A stretch of 64,000 bases of DNA from Kluyvera sp036759925 (GTDB lineage: Bacteria; Pseudomonadota; Gammaproteobacteria; Enterobacterales; Enterobacteriaceae). The notes beneath the pieces were generated by a model. That model saw nothing but the letters and a program-made list of their open reading frames with translations. It searched no databases and was not told where the DNA came from. Of the stretch, positions 17,043-25,839 are shown one piece after another. The translations under genes were made by a program, and so were the position numbers. The stretch spans positions 212,301 through 276,300 of the forward strand of contig NZ_JAPKIB010000006.1 of assembly GCF_036759925.1 (NCBI RefSeq). Direction: 5' to 3'. The stretch's first letter is position 1. Each line of letters opens with the position of its first letter.

Positions 17043-17729
17043 TTACTCTGGCATATTTTTTTCAATATCATGCAGCAAACGATGCAACATTGCCGTATCG
17101 CGATGCGTTAGTAAGCCAATACGTTGTTGCAGCCAGTCAGCCATTTTTACATCTCCGGCGACATCCAGGCGTGCCAGCAAAGCAGTGATACGTGCCCTTA
17201 ACGCAATCAGCTGATTCTCGTCACCTTCCGTTGCCGTCGGGTTCGCGGTTTGTAACAGCGAGGAGAGCTGATAACAATAAACCATCACCGCCTGCCCCAG
17301 GTTCAGCGAGGGATAATCAGCGACCATTGGCACGCCGGTCAGCACATCGGCCAGCGCCAGTTCGTCGTTGGTTAACCCCGAATCTTCACGGCCAAAGACC
17401 AGCGCGGCGTGCCCCATCCACTGCGCTTTTTCCTCCAGCATCGGCAGCAGCTCCTGCGGCGTGGCGTAGTAGTGAAAGCGGGCACGGCTGCGGGCGGTGG
17501 TGGCAACAGTGAAGTCCACGTCGTGCAGCGCTTCCGCAAGCGTTGGGTAGCAAGTGATGTCATCAATGATATCGGTCGAACCGTGAGCCACCCAGCGGGT
17601 CGCTGGCTCGAGGTGCGCAACGCTATCCACGATCCGTAAATCGTGGAATCCCATGGTCTTCATTGCTCGGGCGGCAGCGCCGATATTTTCGGCTCTTGCT
17701 GGAGAAACCAGCACAATAGATAAGCGCAT
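17043..17729 (-). CDS. yjtD: YjtD, SPOUT-class RNA methyltransferase (TrmJ-like)
   Basis: Predicted SAM-dependent RNA ribose methyltransferase of the TrmH/SpoU superfamily, 228 residues (E. coli YjtD 228). SPOUT signatures are visible: motif 1 in SPARAENIGAAARAMKTMG, motif 2 in ALVFGREDSGLTNDEL and motif 3 in YPSLNLGQAVMVYCYQL. The substrate is not established. It is convergent with nothing nearby, starting divergently from the arcA region. Confidence 0.93.
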   Translation of the reverse strand: MRLSIVLVSPARAENIGAAARAMKTMGFHDLRIVDSVAHLEPATRWVAHGSTDIIDDITCYPTLAEALHDVDFTVATTARSRARFHYYATPQELLPMLEEKAQWMGHAALVFGREDSGLTNDELALADVLTGVPMVADYPSLNLGQAVMVYCYQLSSLLQTANPTATEGDENQLIALRARITALLARLDVAGDVKMADWLQQRIGLLTHRDTAMLHRLLHDIEKNMPE

Positions 17730-18074
17730 TTAAAGTTCTCTTAATTTCCTGTCATCGGGCAATAATGTGATGTACTTCAACATATTGCGCAGCGCGAATT
17801 TACAAAAATGCAACAAAAATCAATGAAATGATGTTTCATAACACATAAAAGAAGCTAAACTATTCAGGGCGAAATTATCAATTAGTTATGTTAACAGAAG
17901 TGATATATCTCTATGTTTATACGAACTATTTCCATTACCATTGAACAATAACAATTGGATTCACCACATTTATCAGTTAACCTGTGCAACTACTTGAGTT
18001 GTGGAAAAAATGTGATAGGCGTTATCATTCCGGAGTGATGATTTCACCGAACTGTTAACGTGCTACAATTGAAC

Positions 18075-18088
18075 TTGATATATGTCAA
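18075..18088 (+). promoter_or_regulatory. FNR-type box upstream of arcA
   Basis: TTGATATATGTCAA matches TTGAT-N4-ATCAA in all but one base. FNR activation of arcA under oxygen limitation is established in E. coli. The site is about 280 bases before the start codon, implying a long leader. Confidence 0.7.
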
Positions 18089-18100
18089 CGAAGCGTAGGT

Positions 18101-18271
18101 TTATTGGCGGTCTGGTGCCTCTTTACCTGTTATGTTGCTGTTAAAATGGTTAGGATGACAACCGTTTTTGACACTGTCGGGTCCAGAGGGAAGAGTACCC
18201 ACGACCAAGCTAATGATGTTGTTGACGTTGATGGAAAGTGCATCAAGAACGCAATTACGTACTTTAGTCAT
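18101..18271 (-). CDS. yjjY: YjjY-like small open frame
   Basis: A 56-codon frame begins MTKVRNCVLDALSINVNNII and then SLVVGT, which matches the first 26 residues of E. coli YjjY as I remember it. After that the frame differs: one extra base near TCTTCCCTCTGG shifts it, giving PSGPDSVKNG... in place of the E. coli tail, and the stop codon is later. DNA identity continues across the shift, so conservation may reflect the arcA leader on the other strand rather than this peptide. No clear ribosome site is seen. Confidence 0.35.
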   Translation of the reverse strand: MTKVRNCVLDALSINVNNIISLVVGTLPSGPDSVKNGCHPNHFNSNITGKEAPDRQ

Positions 18272-18367
18272 GTTACGCCGATCATGTTAATTTTCGACAT
18301 GCATCAGGCAGGTCAGGGACTATTGGTACTTCCTGTTTCGATTTAGTTGGCAATTTAGGTAGCAAAC

Positions 18368-19084
18368 ATGCAGACCCCGCACATTCTTATCGTTGAAGAC
18401 GAGTTGGTAACACGCAACACGTTAAAAAGTATTTTCGAAGCAGAAGGCTACGATGTGTTCGAAGCGACCGATGGCGCGGAAATGCATCAGATCCTGTCTG
18501 AACATGACATCAACCTGGTGATCATGGATATCAACCTGCCAGGTAAAAACGGCCTTCTGCTGGCGCGCGAACTGCGTGAACAAGCGAACGTCGCTCTGAT
18601 GTTCCTGACCGGTCGCGACAATGAAGTCGACAAGATCCTCGGTCTGGAAATTGGTGCAGATGATTACATCACCAAACCGTTCAACCCACGCGAACTGACT
18701 ATCCGTGCGCGTAACCTGCTGTCCCGTACCATGAACCTGGGTACCGTCAGCGAAGAGCGTCGTAGCGTAGAAAGCTACAAGTTCAACGGTTGGGAACTGG
18801 ACATCAACAGCCGCTCTCTGGTGAGCCCGAACGGTGAGCAGTACAAGCTGCCGCGTAGCGAATTCCGCGCAATGCTGCACTTCTGCGAAAACCCAGGCAA
18901 AATTCAGTCTCGTGCTGAACTGCTGAAGAAAATGACCGGCCGTGAGCTCAAGCCACACGACCGTACGGTTGACGTAACCATTCGTCGCATCCGTAAGCAT
19001 TTCGAGTCTACGCCGGATACCCCGGAAATCATCGCCACTATCCACGGCGAAGGTTACCGCTTCTGCGGCGAGCTGCAGGACTAA
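18368..19084 (+). CDS. arcA: ArcA, anoxic redox control response regulator
   Basis: OmpR/PhoB-type regulator phosphorylated by ArcB under low oxygen; it represses respiratory and TCA cycle genes. The 238-residue product equals E. coli ArcA. The receiver domain has acidic pocket ED (10-11) and phospho-acceptor D54 in VIMDINLPGK. The C-terminal winged helix ends in TIHGEGYRFCGEL. Upstream DNA carries an FNR-type box. A strong terminator follows, separating it from the convergent cre operon. Confidence 0.99.
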   Translation: MQTPHILIVEDELVTRNTLKSIFEAEGYDVFEATDGAEMHQILSEHDINLVIMDINLPGKNGLLLARELREQANVALMFLTGRDNEVDKILGLEIGADDYITKPFNPRELTIRARNLLSRTMNLGTVSEERRSVESYKFNGWELDINSRSLVSPNGEQYKLPRSEFRAMLHFCENPGKIQSRAELLKKMTGRELKPHDRTVDVTIRRIRKHFESTPDTPEIIATIHGEGYRFCGELQD

Positions 19085-19090
19085 GACAAC

Positions 19091-19119
19091 AAAACGGCGC
19101 ATTCAGCGCCGTTTTTTTA
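19091..19119 (+). terminator. Terminator between arcA and creD
   Basis: AACGGCG and CGCCGTT pair around CATTCAG, followed by TTTTT on the plus strand and preceded by AAAA, so it may also work for creD on the other strand. Confidence 0.88.
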
Positions 19120-19129
19120 TGTCTCCGTT

Positions 19130-20482
19130 TTACTTCCAGATACGAAGCTCATCATCCTTCGGTTGAGCTTTCTCGGGCGCGTCAGGTGGAGTGGGTTTAG
19201 CGACAGAAAGCGCATACCAGTCCAGATGACGCGTCAAGAACATCACCGCACAGAGCGCCAGCAGTAATATCCCCGATCCCATCAGCAGCGAACTCTCCTC
19301 AGAGCGTAGCAGCCCCCACATTACGCCATCCAGTGCCAGAAGAGCCAGCGTAAACGGCACCGCGCGCTGCCACCCTTTGAATACCGCCTGCAGATATACG
19401 CCGTTCATCAACGCCCCGACCAGGCTTGCCACAATCCAGGCGGGCGTAAAGCCAATATGCTCGGACAGCGCCAGCAGCAGCAGGTAAAACATCACCAGCG
19501 AGAGCCCCACCAGCAGGTACTGCATGGCATGCAAACGCAGCCCCGTCAGCGTCTCAAAGACGAAGAAAGAGACGAACGTGAGTAAAATCAACAGGACAGC
19601 ATATTTTGTTGCCCGGTCGGTCAGCTGATACTGGTCGGCCTGAGTGGCAACGGCCACGCTGAATGAAGGCAGCGCACGCCAGGAAGCTTCCTGCTCGAAG
19701 CTGTCGCCCAGGTTATTGGCAAACCAGCTGCTTTGCCACTGCGCCTGGTATCCCGTTTCGCTGATTTCACGTTTACCGGGCAGGAAGTCCCCTAGGAAGT
19801 TTGGATGCGGCCAGTTGCTGGTCAGCCGCATTTCGCTGCTGCGTCCTACGGGTACCACCGAGAAGCTGCCGGTGCCGCTTAAATTAAGCGACATGCTCAG
19901 ATCCAGATTCTGCCGCCAGTTATCCGGCAGCGGGATGTGAATCCCCTCTTTGTTTTGTGCCAGCCCCGTTCCCGGTTCGGCAACCAACGTCGTCCCATTC
20001 ATCTGTGGCGCCTTCACCACGCCAATACCTCGCGCATCGCCAACGCCCACCACCATGAACGGCTTACCAAGCGTGATACCCGGCTTATCCAGTTCACTCA
20101 GGCGGGATGCGTCAAATTTGGCGTTGATGACCGTATCGGTATGCCACACCTGGCCTTGATAAATACCAATCTGCCGCGCTTCTACGTTCTGATGACCTTC
20201 CACCATCAGCGACTCCGGCAGCCAGAAATGGATAACATTACGCTGTCGCGTCACCTCTTTATCATCTTCCATTCGGGTGTACAGCTCGGTGGCAGGAATC
20301 GCAATCAGCGGCCCCACCACTTTTTGCGGCCCGCTGGTGCTTTGGCGGATCGAGTCCTCCACTTCACCGCGGTAATCAGCCCGCTCGACGATAACCTGTC
20401 GAATCATCATCAACGGAATTAACAACAGCACCATCGCGCCACCCAGGGTGACAATTTTCCAGAACAGGGGGGATTTCAACAT
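19130..20482 (-). CDS. creD: CreD, inner membrane protein of the Cre regulon
   Basis: Inner-membrane protein of 450 residues (E. coli 450), activated by CreBC. Overproduction in E. coli gives colicin E2 tolerance and envelope effects; its molecular role is unclear. A first membrane segment (about 11-28) precedes a large periplasmic domain. Several hydrophobic segments from about residue 300 onward follow (KYAVLLILLTFVSFFVFETL is the first). A CreB tag lies just upstream, overlapping the end of creC. The ribosome site is AAGGAGAAGGCTATG. Confidence 0.95.
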   Translation of the reverse strand: MLKSPLFWKIVTLGGAMVLLLIPLMMIRQVIVERADYRGEVEDSIRQSTSGPQKVVGPLIAIPATELYTRMEDDKEVTRQRNVIHFWLPESLMVEGHQNVEARQIGIYQGQVWHTDTVINAKFDASRLSELDKPGITLGKPFMVVGVGDARGIGVVKAPQMNGTTLVAEPGTGLAQNKEGIHIPLPDNWRQNLDLSMSLNLSGTGSFSVVPVGRSSEMRLTSNWPHPNFLGDFLPGKREISETGYQAQWQSSWFANNLGDSFEQEASWRALPSFSVAVATQADQYQLTDRATKYAVLLILLTFVSFFVFETLTGLRLHAMQYLLVGLSLVMFYLLLLALSEHIGFTPAWIVASLVGALMNGVYLQAVFKGWQRAVPFTLALLALDGVMWGLLRSEESSLLMGSGILLLALCAVMFLTRHLDWYALSVAKPTPPDAPEKAQPKDDELRIWK

Positions 20483-20539
20483 AGCCTTCTCCTTTGCAAT
20501 AATCGCAAAGTACGTCAGCTATGTGGGGATAATTTGAAG

Positions 20540-21964
20540 CTATGTGAAGTGACGGTGAAGTCTTAAAGCGGCTTCTGTCCCTCCTTCCGGGCGGTTACGT
20601 AGGGTGATTTCACCGTTGAAGAGCCGGGCAACTTCACGAACGAACGCCAGACCAAGGCCGCTGCTTTTCAGGCCATTTTCGCGCGGTAGCGAATAGAATC
20701 GTTCGAAAATACGCGGCAACGCGTAGTCAGGAATACCGCTGCCGCTGTCGGTCACGAGAAGCAGTACCTGCTCACCCTGCGGCTGTACGCTCAGGGTGAT
20801 AGTGCCGTTTTCTGGGGTAAAGTCGATGGCATTATCCAGTAGGTTCCCCAGCGCCTGCTCCAGCAAGGCGGCGTCCGCCGCCACATGCAGCGGCTGGGCA
20901 TCAATGGTCACGGCAATGTGCTTCTCCGCAAGCTGCACGGTACGCGCCTCAACAATTTTCGCCAGCAGCGCCTCGACGGCTACCGGCACCAGCACGACCT
21001 CCTGGCGATTCTCCAGTCGCGCCTGGCGCAGCAGCGTTTCCACCAGAAGCTGCATACGGGCATTCTGACGCAGAATATTATCGGTAAAACGTGCCACCAC
21101 GCTGGGTGGTGGGCCTTCTCGCAGAATCTCCGCCGCGCCGCGAATCGCCGCCAGCGGGCTTTTCAGCTCATGGGTCAACGCATAGACGTACTGCTCAATA
21201 TAGTTCTTCCCCTCCAGCTTCAGGCGCATGCTTTCCAGCGCCTGCGCCAGCCGACGGAGCTCACTGCTGCCAAGCGACGGCAGCGCCACCGGCTGGTCTT
21301 CGGTGATGGCGTCAGCGTAGCGGGTGAGTTTGGCAATCGAGCGGTTAATCCACCAGACCATACCGGCCCCAATCACCAGCGCGATCCCTAATAATACTGT
21401 GCTCGCCCACAGGATCCGCCGCTCACTGCGTTTGATCACCGGCGCCATCGCGGCGTTCGGTTTCCCGACGCTCAGTACGCCGATAGTCTTTCCGCCGTCA
21501 ATAATCGGCGCGGCGACATACATCACCGAACTTTCAGGATCGGCAGGATCCCGCAGCGTGCTTCGCGCACCGTATTGCCCCCGCAGCGTAAGCCAGACAT
21601 CATTCCAGCGAGAATAGTCCTGCCCTACGGCTTGTCCCGCAGAATCAAACAGCACCTTCCCCTGCGCATCCGTCATATAGACATGGTATTCGTTACGAAC
21701 TTTGCTAATACCGCCGATATTGGCACGAAACGGAGAGTTATGCAGACGCGCAAACGCCCTGGCCAACTGGCCATGAGCCGCATCTTCAGAGAGCAAATCG
21801 TCGCGCGCTACCGATGCCAGCAGCGTAGCGGTATCGATAAGCGTCCCTTCCGTGGCGCGACGAACTCCTGGCTTAATTTCCTGGACAAAGATCGACAGCA
21901 CAAACCAGGCGGCCACGGCAACAATCAGAAAGTAGCCCAGCAGCAGCCGCATGCCTATGCGCAT
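20540..21964 (-). CDS. creC: CreC, sensor histidine kinase
   Basis: Membrane sensor kinase that phosphorylates CreB during growth on minimal or fermentable carbon sources; it can also act on PhoB. The 474-residue product (E. coli 474) has an N-terminal membrane segment (6-26), a periplasmic sensor region, a second segment (about 185-205), HAMP, and the phosphorylated H265 in YALTHELKSPLAAIRG. The ATP-binding boxes follow (NLLDNAIDFTP, SGSGIPD, GLGLAFVRE). Its first base is the last base of the creB stop codon. Confidence 0.97.
   Translation of the reverse strand: MRIGMRLLLGYFLIVAVAAWFVLSIFVQEIKPGVRRATEGTLIDTATLLASVARDDLLSEDAAHGQLARAFARLHNSPFRANIGGISKVRNEYHVYMTDAQGKVLFDSAGQAVGQDYSRWNDVWLTLRGQYGARSTLRDPADPESSVMYVAAPIIDGGKTIGVLSVGKPNAAMAPVIKRSERRILWASTVLLGIALVIGAGMVWWINRSIAKLTRYADAITEDQPVALPSLGSSELRRLAQALESMRLKLEGKNYIEQYVYALTHELKSPLAAIRGAAEILREGPPPSVVARFTDNILRQNARMQLLVETLLRQARLENRQEVVLVPVAVEALLAKIVEARTVQLAEKHIAVTIDAQPLHVAADAALLEQALGNLLDNAIDFTPENGTITLSVQPQGEQVLLLVTDSGSGIPDYALPRIFERFYSLPRENGLKSSGLGLAFVREVARLFNGEITLRNRPEGGTEAALRLHRHFT
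20544..20559 (-). promoter_or_regulatory. CreB binding tag upstream of creD
   Basis: On the minus strand the sequence is TTCAC-CGTCAC-TTCAC, an exact match to the cre-tag TTCAC-N6-TTCAC. It overlaps the last codons of creC, 60 bases before creD, which is a CreB-activated gene in E. coli. Confidence 0.88.
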
Positions 21965-22653
21965 CAGAGGATCCTCAGACTGTATCCCATGCCGCGATGG
22001 GTATTGATCGGCGAAAGATCGGGGTTCACGGCGCGTAACTTAGCGCGCAGCGTTTTGATATGGGTATCCACCGTTCGATCGAAGCTCTCCTGCGCGTCGG
22101 CCCAGACGATGTCCATTAGCTGCTGGCGGGAATAGACGCGCCCTGGAGAGGCCAGCAGCGTTTTCAGCAGCAGAAATTCGTAGCGCGTCAGCGGCAGCGG
22201 CGTATCAAACCAGCTCACCAACGCCGCCGGTTCGTTAAGCTCAAAATGACCGGCGCGCATCACCGGCGAGGGAGTAGAAAACTTGGTCACGCGCCTGAGC
22301 AGCGTGCGGACTCTGGCGCACACTTCGCGGGGGGAAAACGGTTTGGCGACATAATCATCCGCGCCAATCTCCAGCCCCAGCAGGCGATCGACCTCGTCGC
22401 TGCGGGCGGTAAGAAACAGAACAGGCAGCGCCGGAAACCGTGCCAACAGCTGTCGGCACAGTTCAAACCCACTGATATCCGGCAACCCAACGTCGAGAAT
22501 CACCACGTCAGGCTGGCAGTGGCGCGCTTTTTCCAGCGCGGGCAGGCCGCGCTCAAATGCTTCAACGCTAAATCCTTCCTGTTGCAGCATGTAGATAAGC
22601 GTATCTGCAATTCCCTGTTCATCTTCAACTAACCAGACCACTGCCTGTTGCAT
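21964..22653 (-). CDS. creB: CreB, response regulator
   Basis: OmpR-type DNA-binding regulator and partner of CreC, 229 residues (E. coli 229). The receiver domain has ED (10-11) and phospho-acceptor D54 in VILDVGLPDI. The C-terminal winged helix contains TRYEFLLLKTLLASPGRVYS and ends RGMGYSLRIL. It is 12 bases after creA and overlaps creC by one base, giving the operon creABCD. Confidence 0.97.
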   Translation of the reverse strand: MQQAVVWLVEDEQGIADTLIYMLQQEGFSVEAFERGLPALEKARHCQPDVVILDVGLPDISGFELCRQLLARFPALPVLFLTARSDEVDRLLGLEIGADDYVAKPFSPREVCARVRTLLRRVTKFSTPSPVMRAGHFELNEPAALVSWFDTPLPLTRYEFLLLKTLLASPGRVYSRQQLMDIVWADAQESFDRTVDTHIKTLRAKLRAVNPDLSPINTHRGMGYSLRIL

Positions 22654-22665
22654 ATAGCGTCCCTG

Positions 22666-23139
22666 TTATTCGCGCCACGGCATAATAGGCACTGCGCTGA
22701 TGGCATTTTTCGGCGATCCGTCAACCACCTTGTCGGAATAGGCAAGGTAAGCCAGCGTATTACGTTTTGCATCGTAGAAACGAACGACCTGCAGTGATTT
22801 AAACACCAGCGACGTCCGCTTCTTAAAGACCACCTCACCTTCCGCTTTGCCGTTCTTAATTTTATCGCTCAGCTCCACCGGCCCAACCTGCTGGCAGGAG
22901 ATAGCAGCATCGGAAGTATCTTCCGCCAGACCCAACCCGCCTTTGATGCCACCGGTCTTGGCACGGCTGACGTAGCAGGTCACGTTTTTGACATCCGGAT
23001 CGTCAAAAGCTTCCACCACGATTTTATGATCGGGGCCAAACATTTTGAAAACCGTATCAACAGAGCCAATCTGCTCAGCGTGAGCGCCCAGGCTAGAGAG
23101 ACTTAATAACAGGCCTGCCATTAATTTCTTGTATTTCAT
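22666..23139 (-). CDS. creA: CreA, secreted protein of unknown function
   Basis: First gene of creABCD, 157 residues as in E. coli. A signal peptide (1-21, cleavage after AHA) makes it periplasmic. The conserved core includes VDTVFKMFGPDHKIVVEAFDDP and two cysteines (in NVTCYVS and AISCQQVG). Its activity is unknown. The start ATG follows a weak GGTAAC ribosome site. Confidence 0.95.
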   Translation of the reverse strand: MKYKKLMAGLLLSLSSLGAHAEQIGSVDTVFKMFGPDHKIVVEAFDDPDVKNVTCYVSRAKTGGIKGGLGLAEDTSDAAISCQQVGPVELSDKIKNGKAEGEVVFKKRTSLVFKSLQVVRFYDAKRNTLAYLAYSDKVVDGSPKNAISAVPIMPWRE

Positions 23140-23350
23140 ATTGTTACCATTTTCATCGATTGCATTGAAGAATTATTCAACATCAGCCAGGAAAGTATTT
23201 AAAGATCACAGCTTTACAAAAATCAGCCTTATTTCTAATGTAAAAACGCACTTATGCATAAAAAAAACACTGAATGCTAAAACAGCAAAAGATGCTATTA
23301 TCCGCTACTTTGGTAACAGGCACCTACGAAATTAAGGATGAGGGCATTTT

Positions 23351-24220
23351 ATGGATCAGGCTGGAATTATTCGCGATCTCCTCGTTTGGCTGGAAGGGCA
23401 TTTAGATCAGCCTTTATCGCTGGATAATGTGGCGGCAAAAGCGGGTTATTCCAAGTGGCACCTGCAACGTATGTTCAAGGACGTGACTGGCCATGCTATC
23501 GGCGCTTATATCCGCGCTCGCCGTCTGTCTAAATCTGCCGTTGCGTTGCGTCTGACCGCGCGCCCTATCCTTGATATTGCGCTGCAGTATCGTTTTGATT
23601 CCCAGCAAACCTTTACCCGTGCGTTTAAGAAGCAGTTTGCATTGACGCCCGCGCTGTACCGCCGTTCTCCGGACTGGAGTTCGTTCGGGATGCGTCCGCC
23701 GCTGCGTCTGGGTGAGTTTGCGATGCCGAAATACGAGTTCATCACGCTGCCGACCACCCACCTGGTAGGGGTAACCCAGAGCTACACCTGTAAACTGGAA
23801 GAGATTTCCGATTTCCGCCAGCAGATGCGCGTTCAGTTCTGGACCGACTTCCTCGGCAACTCGCCGTCAATTCCGCCAATGCTCTACGGCCTGCATGAGC
23901 CGCGCCCAAGCCTGGAAAAAGACGATGAGCAAGAGGTGTTCTACACCACGGCGCTGACGCCGGAGCTGGCAAACGGCCATATCAACAATGCGCATCCGGT
24001 GACCCTTGAGGGCGGCGAATACGTCATGTTTACCTATGAAGGGCTGGGAACAGGCCTGCAGGAGTTTATCCTGACCCTGTACGGCACCTGCATGCCGATG
24101 CTGAATCTGACGCGCCGTAAAGGCCAGGATATCGAGCGCTTCTTCCCTCAGGATGAAGCCCGGAATCAGGAACCGCCGATTATGCTGCGCTGCGAGTACC
24201 TGATCCCGATTCGTCGTTAA
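23351..24220 (+). CDS. rob: Rob, AraC-family regulator
   Basis: Transcription factor that overlaps MarA and SoxS at marbox promoters, activating efflux and stress genes in response to bile salts and fatty acids. The 289-residue product (E. coli 289) starts MDQAGIIRDLLVWLEGHLDQ. Two AraC helix-turn-helix motifs fall in residues 8-110 (KAGYSKWHLQRMFKDVTGH and the second around DIALQYRFDSQQTFTRAFKK). A GyrI-like effector domain makes up the C-terminal half. It converges on gpmB with a 4-base overlap of the stop regions. Confidence 0.98.
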   Translation: MDQAGIIRDLLVWLEGHLDQPLSLDNVAAKAGYSKWHLQRMFKDVTGHAIGAYIRARRLSKSAVALRLTARPILDIALQYRFDSQQTFTRAFKKQFALTPALYRRSPDWSSFGMRPPLRLGEFAMPKYEFITLPTTHLVGVTQSYTCKLEEISDFRQQMRVQFWTDFLGNSPSIPPMLYGLHEPRPSLEKDDEQEVFYTTALTPELANGHINNAHPVTLEGGEYVMFTYEGLGTGLQEFILTLYGTCMPMLNLTRRKGQDIERFFPQDEARNQEPPIMLRCEYLIPIRR

Positions 24221-24864
24221 CGCTGTAGCTCATCTAACGCAGGGGTATCCAGATGCGAGATATCCCCTGCCGTTTCAACCACCCATCCCGGCGCCAGCCA
24301 CAGGCTTTCCTGATAATCCACCCTTGAGATAGAGCAGTTACGCAGGCGTAGGCGGCGTTCCGCATGGGCAGGCAGACCCAGGATCGTACCAACCAGGCAG
24401 CCAAGCGCAATGCCGTGACTCACCAGCAGCGGTCGACTGCCAGCAGGCAGATCGAGACAAGCGTTCAACGCGGCGCGCATGCGCACGCTCAACTCCTGCA
24501 TCGACTCGCCTTCAGGAATACGTCCGTCCGGCGTACCGTTGACCACCAGCCGACGCCACGCTTCTTCTTCCGCACTTAGCGAGTCGAGATGACGCTGCTC
24601 CAGCACGCCCATATCAAGCTCACGCAGACGCGCATCGAACGTCACGCCACAACCACAGGCATCCGCAATGATCTCGGCGGTACGGCGCGTACGGCCCAGA
24701 TCGCTGGCAATGACATGCGTAATGCCGTAGGTGCGTACGCGGTCGCCGACCTGTACAGCTTGCTGTTCTCCTTTAGCCGTCAGCGGGCTATCGGACTGGC
24801 CTTGAATACGCCGTTCGGCGTTCCACTGCGTTTCGCCATGGCGAACAAGATATACCTGTAACAT
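24217..24864 (-). CDS. gpmB: GpmB, histidine phosphatase superfamily protein
   Basis: Named as a phosphoglycerate mutase but probably a phosphatase, 215 residues (E. coli 215). The catalytic signature LVRHGETQWNAE holds H9, and the second histidine lies in LLVSHGIALGCLVG. It diverges from yjjX across 53 bases and overlaps the 3' end of rob by 4 bases. Confidence 0.95.
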   Translation of the reverse strand: MLQVYLVRHGETQWNAERRIQGQSDSPLTAKGEQQAVQVGDRVRTYGITHVIASDLGRTRRTAEIIADACGCGVTFDARLRELDMGVLEQRHLDSLSAEEEAWRRLVVNGTPDGRIPEGESMQELSVRMRAALNACLDLPAGSRPLLVSHGIALGCLVGTILGLPAHAERRLRLRNCSISRVDYQESLWLAPGWVVETAGDISHLDTPALDELQR

Positions 24865-24917
24865 GTTTTTTATCCGTTATACTGCGATGACATTTTTTTA
24901 GCTGAGTTGTGTAGATT

Positions 24918-25436
24918 ATGCATCAAGTTGTCGCTGCTACCACCAATCCTGCCAAAATTCAGGCGATTCTTGCCGCATTTGACCAGATTTTTGGTGAAGG
25001 ATCCTGCCAAATCACTCCTGTTTCCGTCGATACCGGTGTACCCGAGCAGCCGTTCGGAAGCAGTGAGACGCGTGCCGGTGCACGTAACCGCGTCGCCAAC
25101 GCACGCAAAGCACATCCGAACGCGGAGTTTTGGGTTGCCATTGAGGCCGGAATCGATGAAGGCGCCACCTTTAGCTGGGTGGTGATTGAGAATGGCGAAC
25201 AGCGTGGGGAAGCCCGCTCCGCCACCCTACCGCTGCCAGAAGCTATTCTTGAGCAGGTTCGCGCCGGGGAAGCGCTGGGGCCGGTGATGTCGAAGTACAC
25301 CGGCATTGATAAAATTGGTAATAAAGAAGGCGCTATCGGCGTATTCACCGCGGGCGTACTGACGCGCAGCAGCGTCTATCACCAGGCGGTGGTGCTGGCG
25401 CTTAGCCCCTTCCATAACGACCTGTATCGTCGGTAA
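24918..25436 (+). CDS. yjjX: YjjX, inosine/xanthosine triphosphatase
   Basis: House-cleaning enzyme that hydrolyses ITP and XTP and keeps damaged purine nucleotides out of nucleic acids. The product is 172 residues (E. coli 170), starting MHQVVAATTNPAKIQAILAA, the family N-terminal signature. EARSATLPLP and the GNKEGAIGVFTAG block are conserved. It converges on trpR with a 16-base gap. Confidence 0.95.
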   Translation: MHQVVAATTNPAKIQAILAAFDQIFGEGSCQITPVSVDTGVPEQPFGSSETRAGARNRVANARKAHPNAEFWVAIEAGIDEGATFSWVVIENGEQRGEARSATLPLPEAILEQVRAGEALGPVMSKYTGIDKIGNKEGAIGVFTAGVLTRSSVYHQAVVLALSPFHNDLYRR

Positions 25437-25452
25437 CCTGCCGGATAGCTGA

Positions 25453-25776
25453 TTAGGTTTTTGGCAGGGTTTGTTCCAGCCACTGGCGCAATTCTACCGG
25501 CGCCGATTTCAGGCTGTTCGATCCGCGGGTGATCGTCGCGATCCCCGCGCCCAGCTCATTTTTCAGCTCACGCTGGCTCATCTCACCGCGCAGTAGCTCT
25601 TCAATAATGCGCACGCGGGTTCCCAGGGCTTCACGCTCGTCCGGGGTCATCATCAGATTGAGTAACGGCAGCGCAAGCTCATCGGTATACGCCTGACGCA
25701 GAAGCTCCACAAAGCGAAGCCACTCCTGGTTGCGCTGCTCCGCCGCCGTGGCGGAATAAGGGGATTGTTGGGTCAT
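25453..25776 (-). CDS. trpR: TrpR, tryptophan repressor
   Basis: Dimeric repressor that binds operators of trp, aroH, mtr and its own gene when loaded with tryptophan. The product is 107 residues (E. coli 108). The helix-turn-helix is in SQRELKNELGAGIATITRGS. The ATG giving MTQQSPYSATAAEQRNQEWL is the family start; an upstream extension would run through the operator. It is 63 bases after slt, with the autoregulatory operator in between. Confidence 0.97.
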   Translation of the reverse strand: MTQQSPYSATAAEQRNQEWLRFVELLRQAYTDELALPLLNLMMTPDEREALGTRVRIIEELLRGEMSQRELKNELGAGIATITRGSNSLKSAPVELRQWLEQTLPKT

Positions 25777-25790
25777 GTCGGGCCACCATG

Positions 25791-25824
25791 TTATGCTTGT
25801 ACTCTTAAACGAGTACAAGCATAA
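25791..25824 (-). promoter_or_regulatory. trpR autoregulatory operator
   Basis: A perfect inverted repeat has 14-base arms, TTATGCTTGTACTC and GAGTACAAGCATAA, around 6 bases. The core GTACTC...GAGTAC is the TrpR site as in the E. coli trpR promoter. The arms are longer than the repressor needs. Confidence 0.9.
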
Positions 25825-25839
25825 CACAGGTCTTACGCA

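Larger units (their letters stand above)
17730..18367. other. Long regulatory region upstream of arcA (638 bases)
   Basis: AT-rich divergent region between yjtD and arcA. It holds an FNR-type box (18075-18088) and a minus-strand reading frame resembling E. coli YjjY (18101-18271), listed separately. The last 100 bases lead into arcA. The rest (17730-18070) shows A/T tracts but no recognisable gene. E. coli arcA likewise has several promoters and a long leader in this interval. Confidence 0.6.

Noticed and set aside
18104..18346. Plus-strand 80-codon frame in the arcA leader
   Set aside because: No ribosome site, no similarity, and it overlaps the conserved arcA control region and the YjjY-like frame.
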